DNA of 37,182 bases from Pirellula sp. (GTDB taxonomy: Bacteria > Planctomycetota > Planctomycetia > Pirellulales > Pirellulaceae), in the NCBI GenBank assembly GCA_021300015.1, contig JAJTFB010000087.1, forward strand, positions 1-37,182, in the 5' to 3' direction. Both the position numbers and the translations under genes were made by a program. Shown in pieces: positions 16,584 through 23,810 of this stretch. The notes below the pieces were generated by a model. The model did no database searches. It saw nothing but the letters and a program-made list of their open reading frames with translations, and was not told the origin of the DNA. Position 1 is the first letter of the stretch. Each line of letters opens with the position of its first letter.

Positions 16584-16654
16584 AAAACGTCAGCCCGGAT
16601 GGCAGTTCGCCCTTTTCGGCGATCAGAGAGGCTGCCATCCGGGCTGAAGACGTT
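16584..16654 (-). terminator. Long hairpin with T-run after the Gfo/Idh/MocA gene
   Basis: On the minus strand, arms cagcccggatggcag and ctgccatccgggctg pair, with gacgt extensions on both sides, around a loop that itself holds cgcc-gaaaa-gggcg. The hairpin is followed by acgttttttgg. It lies ~50 bp after the oxidoreductase stop (16702). A second small hairpin, agcggtc/gaccgct, is at 16667-16686. Confidence 0.8.
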
Positions 16655-16701
16655 AAAAACTTCAGCAGCGGTCGACCAAGACCGCTAAGCTTTACGCAAA
16701 A

Positions 16702-18042
16702 TCAGACCACCAAGTCGGTGTCCTGACCCGGTTGAGGAACCCAGTAACGGCCCTTTTCGTCTGGCTTGATCGGCGCCTCGTCATCAAACGAATCGATGGC
16801 GTCGAAATCGGCCAAACCAACCTTGCTGTTCAAACACTGGTCCCACTTCAATAGCTTTCCAGTGTAAGTCGCCATACGACCCATGATCGAGGTCATCGTG
16901 CTCGTCGCGCCGTAATCCCCCTCGTTGGGGATCTCTCCCTTGCGAATCTGTGCGAATAGATCGACGTGCTCCTGGGCCCAACCATTCTCACCGGCCGGCG
17001 ACTTCCATACCACCTCGTTCTTCTTGTTGTAAATCTTCCCTCCGCTGATGTCGGCCCATCCATTGGTCCCGTGGGCAAACTCGCTGACCGAATTCCAACA
17101 GCCTGGGATGTGCCGGCACTGACTCAAAAGCTTCGTGCCATTGGCGTACGTGTACTCGATCATGTGGTGATCATAGATTTGACCGTTCTCGTCCCCGGTC
17201 CGTACCTGACGGCCACCCTGCCCTTGTGCCTCTGCAGGCGGGCCATCCATGAGCCAATTGATCACGTCCAAATTGTGGATGTGCTGCTCGCAAATATGGT
17301 CTCCACTGAGCCAGTTGAAGTAATACCAGTTGTTCAACTGATACTCCAATTCCGTCTGGTTCGGCTGCCGGTTGCGGGTCCATACCCCATCGCCATTCCA
17401 ATAAGCCCTAGCCAAAATGATGTCGCCGATGGCTCCCTCTTTGAGCATCTTGATCGTCGACTTGTAATCGCTCTGATGATGCCGCTGAAGTCCGACGGCA
17501 ACGGCCAAGTTCTTCTCCTTGGCAATCTTGTTGGCTTCCAAGACTCGACGAACCCCGGGCGCATCGGTCGCCACAGGCTTCTCCATGAACACATGCTTGC
17601 CCGCCTTGACCGCTGCCTCGAAATGCAAAGGCCGGAATCCCGGCGGACTGGTCAAAATCACCAAGTCAACATCCGAAGCCAAGACCTCTTTGTAACTGTC
17701 GACCCCAATAAACGCCTTCGCGTCGGCATTCTCCTTGTGCTTGCCCTTGAGCTCTTTGAGCGCATTGTCGGCTCGGAACTTGAACGGGTCAGCAACCGCA
17801 GTCAACTTCACCCGATTCGATTCGCTGTTGGTGTCCAGCGCCTGCCCGGCGGCTCCCGTTCCTCGCCCTCCGCATCCGATCAAACCCACACGGATCGTAT
17901 CGCTCCCTTGCGCATGGGCCGATCGGGAAATCGGCAAACTGGCCGCTAGCCCCGTGGCGATCACGCCCGTCTTGAGAAACCCTCGGCGTGATGGCTCGCT
18001 CGAAGCATTCGAAGGTGCCGATTGATTGGTCGCATCGCTCAT
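16702..18042 (-). CDS. Tat-exported Gfo/Idh/MocA family oxidoreductase
   Basis: A 446-residue NAD(P)-dependent sugar oxidoreductase. A twin-arginine signal is present (SRRGFLKTGVIATGLAASL, residues ~18-36, cleavage near SAHAQG). The Rossmann motif is IRVGLIGCGGRGTGAAG (~50-66), the family EKP motif is in GKHVFMEKPVA, and the substrate-side HDHIC-like element is GDHICEQHIHNLDVINWLMD. The C-terminus shows EHVDLFAQIRKGE, GATSTMTSIMGRMATYTGK and RYWVPQPG, typical of planctomycete members. Such Tat-exported members are thought to receive NAD pre-bound before export and to act on sugars or inositols. It ends before a strong terminator and is probably monocistronic. Length and motifs are complete. 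Confidence 0.95.
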   Translation of the reverse strand: MSDATNQSAPSNASSEPSRRGFLKTGVIATGLAASLPISRSAHAQGSDTIRVGLIGCGGRGTGAAGQALDTNSESNRVKLTAVADPFKFRADNALKELKGKHKENADAKAFIGVDSYKEVLASDVDLVILTSPPGFRPLHFEAAVKAGKHVFMEKPVATDAPGVRRVLEANKIAKEKNLAVAVGLQRHHQSDYKSTIKMLKEGAIGDIILARAYWNGDGVWTRNRQPNQTELEYQLNNWYYFNWLSGDHICEQHIHNLDVINWLMDGPPAEAQGQGGRQVRTGDENGQIYDHHMIEYTYANGTKLLSQCRHIPGCWNSVSEFAHGTNGWADISGGKIYNKKNEVVWKSPAGENGWAQEHVDLFAQIRKGEIPNEGDYGATSTMTSIMGRMATYTGKLLKWDQCLNSKVGLADFDAIDSFDDEAPIKPDEKGRYWVPQPGQDTDLVV

Positions 18043-18444
18043 GGATCGTTGGACTCCAACTTGGAATTAATGGTGTTAAGTAAAAAGGTGCTGCAAAAAA
18101 TGGAATCGTGGAAACTTCGTCCCGACTCGAGCAAGGAACGTACAAGCTCAAGAAGGAAAAAAAGTGTTTCACGCCCGCCCCCGCGCAGCGGAGGTCGCCG
18201 CGCCAAGGAGAAGAAAAGTCAGATTTCGTAAGGACCGACGTGAAACACAGGAGGGCTTAAACGCTCACTCTTGCGGATAGGGAATCCTAGCCCCCAAAAG
18301 TGCCGTCTAAGGGGTCGCTAATTCGCAACCACGCTTTGACTATACCAAAGCTCCCCTGCGGCTCCAAGAGAATTCGGAAAAATAACCGACGTGGACAACC
18401 CGCATAAACAGAAAAACTAATGCGAGTCCTGCTTTCGATCGAGC
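18043..18444. promoter_or_regulatory. 402-bp intergenic stretch, upstream region of the oxidoreductase
   Basis: No coding sequence is supported here. It must hold the promoter of the minus-strand oxidoreductase and the 3' end of the acyl-carrier-protein transcript. The only structure noticed is a spaced perfect inverted repeat, gtgtttcacg (18164-18173) and cgtgaaacac (18239-18248), enclosing a GC-rich tract (cccgcccccgcgcagcgg) and an A/G-rich tract. It could be an operator or a long stem; no T-run follows. Confidence 0.45.
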
Positions 18445-18678
18445 CTACGCCGGCTTGCGTTGATGAAGATACTGCACCAACTGACGTACCGACTCGACGT
18501 CGAGAATCTCATCGTCGATCTTCATCGCAAAGCGTTTTTCAAGCTCAAAGGTCATCTCCGCCATGGCTACCGAGTCGATTCCGATCATCGCCAACGAATC
18601 GTCCAAATGAGGCCTGCTACCGACGAGCTTCGACAGATACTCGATGACCTGGGCTTGCGTTTCCTCAAAATTATCCAT
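18445..18678 (-). CDS. Stand-alone acyl/aminoacyl carrier protein
   Basis: The start at 18678 (MDNFEETQAQVIEYLSKLVG) gives 77 residues, the standard carrier-protein size. The phosphopantetheine attachment site is MIGIDSVAMAEM with Ser36; helix III follows as FELEKRFAMKIDDEILDVES, VRQLVQYL. The partner synthase is not in the window. It lies 90 bp downstream of two trans-sulfuration enzymes on the same strand, so it may be co-transcribed with them. Either it serves a distant fatty-acid-like or polyketide pathway, or it tethers an amino-acid substrate for the PLP enzymes; the second is only a hypothesis. It differs from a housekeeping fatty-acid ACP by its context and by lacking the DSLD form of the site. 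Confidence 0.88.
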   Translation of the reverse strand: MDNFEETQAQVIEYLSKLVGSRPHLDDSLAMIGIDSVAMAEMTFELEKRFAMKIDDEILDVESVRQLVQYLHQRKPA

Positions 18679-18768
18679 GGGGCCTTCTCGCTGGGGATCC
18701 TTCTCGCAAAGGGCCTTATTGATCGGTATCTGCACTGCCAAAACGATAGCGGGAAACCCTCTTTGGAA

Positions 18769-19836
18769 TCAAGCCCCACCGGCAATGCCCAAGGCTCGAT
18801 CCAGATCTGCTATCAAATCCTCGGGGTCCTCGAGTCCAACCGAAATCCGGACCAAAGTGTCACAGATCCCTGCCTGCGCCCGCGCCGCAGGATCATAGCT
18901 AGCATGAGACATCGTCGCTGGCTGCTCGATGAGCGACTCGACGGCTCCGCAACTGACGGCCAACCCGAAAAGCTCCGTCGCCTTGCACACCCTCTTTGCA
19001 GTCTCGATATCCCCTCGGACGTCAAAAGTGACCATCCCACCGAACTGGTCTCCCATAAGCCGAACGGCGCGCTGGTGATGCGGATGGCTCGCGAGTCCAG
19101 GATAAAGCACCCGAGCGACGGATCGATGACTCTCGAGCCATTGGGCGATGGCCAAGGCGGATTTGGACTGCTCGCGAACTCGCAACTCCATGGTCTTGAT
19201 CCCGCGATGGAGCAGAAAGGCCTCGAGCCCTCCGATGACCCCACCGGTTGCGTTCTGGATGAAGTACAACTGCCGATGCAGCTCAGGCGTTTTGGCTGAT
19301 AATGCCCCAGCTAGGCAATCGCTATGGCCACCGAAGTACTTCGTCGCCGAATGCATGACGATGTCGGCCGAGATCTGCTCCAAGTCCGGCACGCTCATGA
19401 GCGGATTGCCGATCGATTCGACCCACACCATTTTGGTTTCCGGTCGAATCGCCTCGGCAATTGCCGCAGCATCGTCGGCGTGGACCAGCGTCACGGTGAT
19501 GTTGTTCCGATTGCAGATCTTGTGCAAAAGTCGGTAAGTCCCGCCGTACATGTCGCATCCGGCAACAACATGCGAACCCGACTCCAATAACCCCATGGCG
19601 CAATGGGTCGCTGCCATCCCCGAGGAGAAGGCCAAAGAGCCTGCGGCTCCCTCCAAGTCCGCGATCGTCTTTTCAACCCGCGCACGGGTCGGATTCCCGC
19701 TGCGGGAATAGTCAAAAGCCCCCCAGTCACCCGGCCCAGGCTGCACAAAGGTCGTCGATAAGTAGATGGGCGGAACGACCGCTCCGGTCGAATCCGGTTC
19801 GCTTCCGATATGGATAGCTCGTGTTCGAAATTTCAT
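18769..19836 (-). CDS. Trans-sulfuration PLP enzyme (cystathionine gamma-synthase-like), internally deleted
   Basis: The start at 19836 (MKFRTRAIHIGSEPD) fits the family; the open frame extends 22 codons further. Motifs are PPIYLSTTFVQPGPGDW, YSRSGNPTRARVEKTIADLE, AFSSGMAATHCAM, GCDMYGGTYRLL, ESIGNPLMSVPDLE, the PLP-lysine in HSATKYFGGHSDCLAG (Lys166), and RVREQSKSALAIAQWLESH. The enzyme class makes or cleaves cystathionine or related thioethers in Met/Cys metabolism. Compared with its neighbour at 19896-21095, about 28 residues are missing between PDLEQIS and ADIVMHSATKY; these include the DST/DNT segment whose Asp binds the PLP ring nitrogen. The frame is kept. It is therefore predicted to be inactive or altered. 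Confidence 0.9.
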   Translation of the reverse strand: MKFRTRAIHIGSEPDSTGAVVPPIYLSTTFVQPGPGDWGAFDYSRSGNPTRARVEKTIADLEGAAGSLAFSSGMAATHCAMGLLESGSHVVAGCDMYGGTYRLLHKICNRNNITVTLVHADDAAAIAEAIRPETKMVWVESIGNPLMSVPDLEQISADIVMHSATKYFGGHSDCLAGALSAKTPELHRQLYFIQNATGGVIGGLEAFLLHRGIKTMELRVREQSKSALAIAQWLESHRSVARVLYPGLASHPHHQRAVRLMGDQFGGMVTFDVRGDIETAKRVCKATELFGLAVSCGAVESLIEQPATMSHASYDPAARAQAGICDTLVRISVGLEDPEDLIADLDRALGIAGGA

Positions 19837-19895
19837 TGCGGATTGTCCTTGGGATTCCAACACAGCGTACCGAACAGGGCGATCTAAGCCGTGGC

Positions 19896-21095
19896 TTAGC
19901 ACGCTTCTAGGGCTTGACGCAAGTCCTCGATCAAATCGTCAGTGTCCTCGATACCAACGGCCATGCGAATCATGTTATCGTAAATGCCGAACTGCTCGCG
20001 CTGCTCGATCGGGTAATCAAAGTAACTCATCACCATGGGCTGCTCGATGAGACTTTCGACCCCGCCGAGGCTCGGTCCGATCCGAGGAATCTTGCACTTG
20101 TCGATGATCGCAGCCGTCTGCTTCCAATCGGCATCCTTGACCAAGAACGTGATCAGACCGCTGAAGCCTTTCATCGTTTTCTTGGCGAACGCATGGGAAG
20201 GATGCGACTTGAGTCCCGGATAGTACACGCGCTGGACTCTGGGGTGGCTCTCGAGAAACTCCGCGATCCTCTGGCCGTTGTGGTTGTGACGCTCCATCCG
20301 AAGCGCAAAAGTCTTCAACCCTCGCTCGAGCAGATACATATTGTGCGGCGAATTGATCGATCCGAGGATCCCTCGCAGCTTTCGCACCGGCTCGAGCTTC
20401 TGCTTCGAACCGCAGATGACCCCCGCGAGCAAATCGTTGTGCCCACCCATGTACTTCGTCGCCGAGTGCCACACGTAATCGACCCCCCATGCGATGGGCT
20501 TGAGGTTGTAAGGTGTCGCAAGGGTCGAATCGATCAAGGTTTCGATTCCATGGCGTTTTCCGATCGCGACGAACGCCTCTAAATCGATCACCGTCAAGTG
20601 TGGGTTCGTAGGCGATTCGCTCACAAGCATTTTGGTCTTCGAATTGATCGCCGATTCCATCGCACCCATGTCACCGGTCTTGACCTGATGGGTCACGACC
20701 CCAAAGCGAGACAAATGCTTGACACAAAACTCGCGGCTGCGGTGATAGCACTGATCGAAAAAAATGATCTCGTCGCCCGCCGAAAGCTTGCACATGAGCA
20801 ATCCGACGATCGCTGCCATGCCGCTTGAGTAGAGGATCGCATCCTCGGCCCCCTCGAGGACCGCGAGCTTCCTCTCGACGACCTTTTCGTTCGGGTTGCC
20901 ATAGCGCCCGTACTCTTCCCGATCGTGGTTCTCTTTGAGATAGTCCAGGATCGATTGGGTCGATTCAAACGTATAAGTCGACGCGCAGCAGATCGAGTCG
21001 GTGATCGCATCGTTGGGCTTCTGGCGAGCCTCGCCAGCATGGACGCTCTGGGTGCCAAAACCCAACTCGCTCTCGGGATTCGAAGACGATGTCAT
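19896..21095 (-). CDS. Trans-sulfuration PLP enzyme, intact paralogue
   Basis: The start is placed at 21095 (MTSSSNPESELGFGTQSVHA); earlier in-frame codons look non-coding. The 399-residue protein has the complete Cys/Met metabolism PLP fold: SICCASTYTFESTQ, YGRYGNPNEKVVERKLAVLE, ILYSSGMAAIVGLL, FDQCYHRSREF, SESPTNPHLTVIDLE, the PLP-binding Asp in TLIDSTLATPYNLKP, the Schiff-base Lys in WHSATKYMGGHNDLLAG, and RRIAE-like RIAEFLESHPRVQRVYYPGL. Family members act as cystathionine gamma-synthase, gamma-lyase, or O-acyl-homoserine sulfhydrylase; the exact reaction cannot be set from sequence. It precedes a deleted paralogue by 59 bp and is likely the active member of the pair. Confidence 0.92.
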   Translation of the reverse strand: MTSSSNPESELGFGTQSVHAGEARQKPNDAITDSICCASTYTFESTQSILDYLKENHDREEYGRYGNPNEKVVERKLAVLEGAEDAILYSSGMAAIVGLLMCKLSAGDEIIFFDQCYHRSREFCVKHLSRFGVVTHQVKTGDMGAMESAINSKTKMLVSESPTNPHLTVIDLEAFVAIGKRHGIETLIDSTLATPYNLKPIAWGVDYVWHSATKYMGGHNDLLAGVICGSKQKLEPVRKLRGILGSINSPHNMYLLERGLKTFALRMERHNHNGQRIAEFLESHPRVQRVYYPGLKSHPSHAFAKKTMKGFSGLITFLVKDADWKQTAAIIDKCKIPRIGPSLGGVESLIEQPMVMSYFDYPIEQREQFGIYDNMIRMAVGIEDTDDLIEDLRQALEAC

Positions 21096-21472
21096 GGAAA
21101 GCTTCAAGGAAAAGCCAAAGGAAAAAACCGAAGGAAAACAAGGGATTTGGGGGCAACTCCAAGCAGATCCGCAGCGAGCGATCCGAGACAACGGCACGGT
21201 CAGAAAAAACCGCGATTCCGTCGGTAGCGAATGGCTCTTTAGCAGTGAGGCTGCAATCGGCCGCAAATCCCTGTAACTTCTTAATAGTGTAGCCTCCCGC
21301 GAAAAACCATCAAGTCGCAGAAAATCCACCAAAACCCTAAGCTCACCCCTCCTAGGTTGCCCCCCAAAGAGCATTGACGATTGCCCAAAACACCCTAGAA
21401 TCAGGCTTGCGTTGCGATATCGTCTGAAAGATAGGCCCGGCGTTGTTGCAACACCCAACGAATTCATCGTTA
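21096..21472. promoter_or_regulatory. Intergenic region upstream of trans-sulfuration genes and tRNA-Ser
   Basis: No gene is supported in these 377 bp. They should hold the minus-strand promoter of the trans-sulfuration unit and the plus-strand promoter of the tRNA. Inspection of the minus-strand leader did not reveal a SAM-I or cobalamin riboswitch consensus. No repeats were noticed. Confidence 0.4.
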
Positions 21473-21559
21473 GGATGGGTGGCAGAGCGGTTTAATGCGC
21501 CGGTCTTGAAAACCGGAGTGGCCGAAAGGTCACCGTGGGTTCGAATCCTACCCCATCCG
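21473..21559 (+). tRNA. tRNA-Ser (anticodon UGA)
   Basis: The acceptor arms ggatggg (21473-21479) and cccatcc (21552-21558) pair, with discriminator G at 21559. The anticodon stem ccggt/accgg encloses the loop cttgaaa, giving anticodon TGA. A long class II variable arm (gtggccgaaaggtcac) and a T-arm gtggg-ttcgaat-cctac are present, all as expected for tRNA-Ser. The 3' CCA is not encoded. Confidence 0.97.
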
Positions 21560-21742
21560 TTGCTTCTGGCGTTTCCACTGGCTCTCAGCCAGCCTTCTTC
21601 TGTGTCTCTAATGATCCTAGAGCTACCCGGCCTGCGAGATAGGATTTCACGTTTTCGGTTTTGTCGGAAGTTCTCTCAGCGGTGCTGCCATGGGACGTCC
21701 AAAGGACGGAACATTTACAGGGGCTTTTACCGAGAACAATCC

Positions 21743-22312
21743 ATGGAACTTTTTGAATTGCAAGATGGCGGCATCCTGCGCTACGACGACGCCTTTGTGC
21801 CCCCGGGCCTTGCAGATCGCTATTTCAATGCCTTGCGCGACGAATGTGCCTGGGAGCAAAAGCCTGGCATCTTCGGCCACTTGCAACCACGGCTCATCGC
21901 CTCCTACGGTGACCCAGGCGTGTCCTACCGTTATTCTGGCGTTGACAATGTGGCGGTACCCTGGACGGCAACCTTGCTGGAGATCAAAAACCGAATCGAG
22001 GCCGTCGAAGGCCACTACAACTACTGCCTTCTGAACCGATACAGAGACGGCCAAGACAGCATGGGATGGCATGCCGATGATGAACCCGAAATGGGCAATA
22101 TCATCGGCTCACTCTCGCTAGGGGCAACGAGAAAATTTCGCATTAGGCACAACCTCTCGCGAAAAACGCAGACATTCCTCGCAGGCCACGGAACTCTAAT
22201 CATTATGGCCGGAACGATGCAGCAGCACTGGCAACACTCGGTTCCTAAAACCAAACTCCCTGTCGGCGAACGAATCAACTTGACGTTCAGGCAGATCGTA
22301 AAGCCGCACTGA
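21743..22312 (+). CDS. AlkB-like 2-oxoglutarate/Fe(II) dioxygenase
   Basis: The start at 21743 (MELFELQDGGILRYDDAFVP) gives 189 residues, the normal size for AlkB homologues of the ALKBH2/3-like type. Iron ligands are H110 and D112 in GWHADDEPEMGNI and H165 in HWQHSVPKT; 2-oxoglutarate is bound by R177 and R183 in ERINLTFRQI. The nucleotide-recognition part PRLIASYGDPGVSYRYSG and NRYRDGQDSMGWH is also conserved. These enzymes repair alkylated bases in DNA or RNA by oxidative demethylation. It lies 183 bp after tRNA-Ser and before a repeat and a restriction-methylase remnant, a context that suggests an accessory locus. No good Shine-Dalgarno is visible. Confidence 0.93.
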   Translation: MELFELQDGGILRYDDAFVPPGLADRYFNALRDECAWEQKPGIFGHLQPRLIASYGDPGVSYRYSGVDNVAVPWTATLLEIKNRIEAVEGHYNYCLLNRYRDGQDSMGWHADDEPEMGNIIGSLSLGATRKFRIRHNLSRKTQTFLAGHGTLIIMAGTMQQHWQHSVPKTKLPVGERINLTFRQIVKPH

Positions 22313-22365
22313 AATGCTTGGCCCCCCTTCGCCCCCAGGCTTTGACGCGGGAGAAGCTGCTCGGT

Positions 22366-22413
22366 TTTAGCCCGGAGGGCGGCACTTCTCTGCCGGTGTG
22401 CATTAGCCACCGG
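22366..22413 (+). repeat. Fifth copy of the AGCCCGGAGGGCG dispersed repeat
   Basis: The stretch ttagcccggagggcggcac, ttctctg, ccggtgtgcattagccaccgg matches the family clustered at 4161-4476, 18 kb away. It lies ~50 bp after the AlkB stop. The rest of 22313-22545 holds a second repeat type, described separately. Confidence 0.88.
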
Positions 22414-22430
22414 ACCCCGAGCGTCCCAAA

Positions 22431-22545
22431 CTCACCGCAAAGCCGCAAAGTTCGCCAAGTTCAAGAGGGACGGGATAGCGAAAAAAGGGTTCGGTTCAAC
22501 CCCGTATTGGGTTTAGCTTGGCGACCTTGGCGCCTTTGCGGTGAA
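22431..22545. repeat. Inverted pair of CACCGCAAAG...CGCCAAG phrase repeats
   Basis: The element caccgcaaagccgcaaagttcg (22434-22455) runs forward, and its relative ggcgaccttggcgcctttgcggtga runs in reverse at ~22519-22543. The pair encloses ~65 bp. A further relative is at 32090-32152. The reverse copy abuts the hsdM remnant and supplies its foreign tail. Confidence 0.75.
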
Positions 22546-22719
22546 TTTGGAATCTTCAAGGCTTAGGTCTCGCAGCCAAAAAATGTCAAGGTTCACCTTG
22601 TCCCGCTTCATCAGCTCGTCGTACTCGTACGATCGCCAACGTCCCTTTGCGTTTTCTTCACTCCCACTCGCTTTGCGCACGTGACGCTTGCCGGGTCGAT
22701 CCTGCGCGACGAACTCGTC
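22546..22719 (-). pseudogene. Remnant of type I restriction-modification DNA methylase (HsdM C-terminal part)
   Basis: On the minus strand this stretch encodes DEFVAQDRPGKRHVRK, a short spacer, then GRWRSYEYDELMKRDKVNLD and IFWLRDLSLEDS. The GRWR..YDEL..RDK..LDIFWLRD.SLED string is characteristic of the end of N-6 adenine methylases of type I systems. The catalytic NPPF-type motif and the rest of the protein are absent, and the normal C-terminal ~25 residues are replaced by codons of a dispersed repeat. No hsdS or hsdR is present. It is a relic of a restriction system next to tRNA-Ser and alkB. Confidence 0.8.
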
Positions 22720-22813
22720 CAAATCCGACCCCAGAACGGCCGAAAACACAAATTTGACTCGACCGCTGCGGTAAGCTCTGGACTTGAGACTCATGGACCT
22801 TAGGATGGAATGC

Positions 22814-23760
22814 ATGCAACGCAACGACCCCATCCTCTTGAACCCCTCGGACCGAACCGTCTGCCGACGTCGATTCCTCCAATCTGCCAGCGCAGGGCTC
22901 GCTAGCTCCCTGGGCCTCGGAGGCTGCGTCCCCTCGTCCCTCGACTCCGACGCCTCCCCCCTACCCTCAAGCCGCGTCGACCTGATCATCGGACAACGCG
23001 GTCTGGCCGACGGAAGATTTCAAAAACCCAGAGCTCTAGCCATCAGCCCTAACGACGAACTCTACGTCATCGACAAAACCGCGCGCGTCCAAGTCTTCGA
23101 TGCCAACGGAAAATTCCTGCGAGGTTGGAAAACCCCCCAATGGGCCAACGGCAAACCCACCGGAATGACCTTCGATACCAAAACCAACTCGCTCGTCGTC
23201 GTCGATACCCACTACTTTCAATTTCTCTTCTATACCCCCGATGGGCAACTCCTCGAATCACGCAAAATCGGTGGCGTCAACGGGACCGAGCCAGGCCAAT
23301 TCGGATGGGTTACCGACTTTGCTCGCGCACCCCAAGGTACAATCTACCTGAGCGAATACGGTGAGTACGACCGGATCTACAAGTACTCTGCCGACGGAGA
23401 ATTCATCGACCGAATGGGACAACACGGCGATGGACCACTGGAGTTCAGTCGCCCCCAATCGCTGGCCGTCGACGAACAAGGTCTGCTCTGGGTGGCTGAC
23501 TCGTGCAACCATCGGATCCAAGTCATCGATTGGCGTGAGAGCCAACCCAAAATCGTCTCCATCCTGGGTCAACAAGGCCCCCAGGTCGGACAACTACAAT
23601 TCCCCTACGGGATCGCCAAGGTGAACCGATTTCGGTTTGGGGGACGGCAGGCAAAGAACCAGGCCAACTCAACCAACCTTGGGCCCTGGCGATCGATACC
23701 CTCGAGCGTGTCTACGTCGTCGACTCAGGAAACAATCGCGTTCAACGCTTCACGCTCTAA
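22814..23760 (+). pseudogene. NHL-repeat Tat lipoprotein, broken by internal deletion and frameshift
   Basis: The start at 22814 (MQRNDPILLNPSDRTV) leads into a twin-arginine signal with lipobox (CRRRFLQSASAGLASSLGLG then GC). NHL blades follow: FQKPRALAISPNDELYVIDK, VQVFDANGKFLRGW, GQFGWVTDFARAPQGTIYLS, FSRPQSLAVDEQGLLWVADS, CNHRIQVIDW and QLQFPYGIAKV. After V (23621-23623) the blade is interrupted. The remaining coding potential continues in another frame from about 23629 (ISVWGTAGKEPGQLNQPWAL then the last blade DSGNNRVQRFTL) to a stop at 23760. About 25-30 residues of one blade appear to be missing. In the present sequence translation would run on in the wrong frame through the downstream peptidase gene. 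Confidence 0.85.
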
Positions 23761-23810
23761 CCCAAAAACCTCTGCCCTCAAAACGACCGCCGATGGGTCG
23801 GTACCCCCCC

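Noticed and set aside
16966-17949. 327-residue plus-strand frame opposite the oxidoreductase gene
   Set aside because: Antisense shadow of a complete Gfo/Idh/MocA gene with full motif support on the other strand.
21096-21472. SAM or cobalamin riboswitch ahead of the trans-sulfuration genes
   Set aside because: The conserved cores of those riboswitches were not found in the leader on the minus strand.
21443-21742. Longer N-terminus of the AlkB-like protein starting before the tRNA
   Set aside because: The added codons overlap tRNA-Ser and have no similarity to the family; the family N-terminus starts at 21743.
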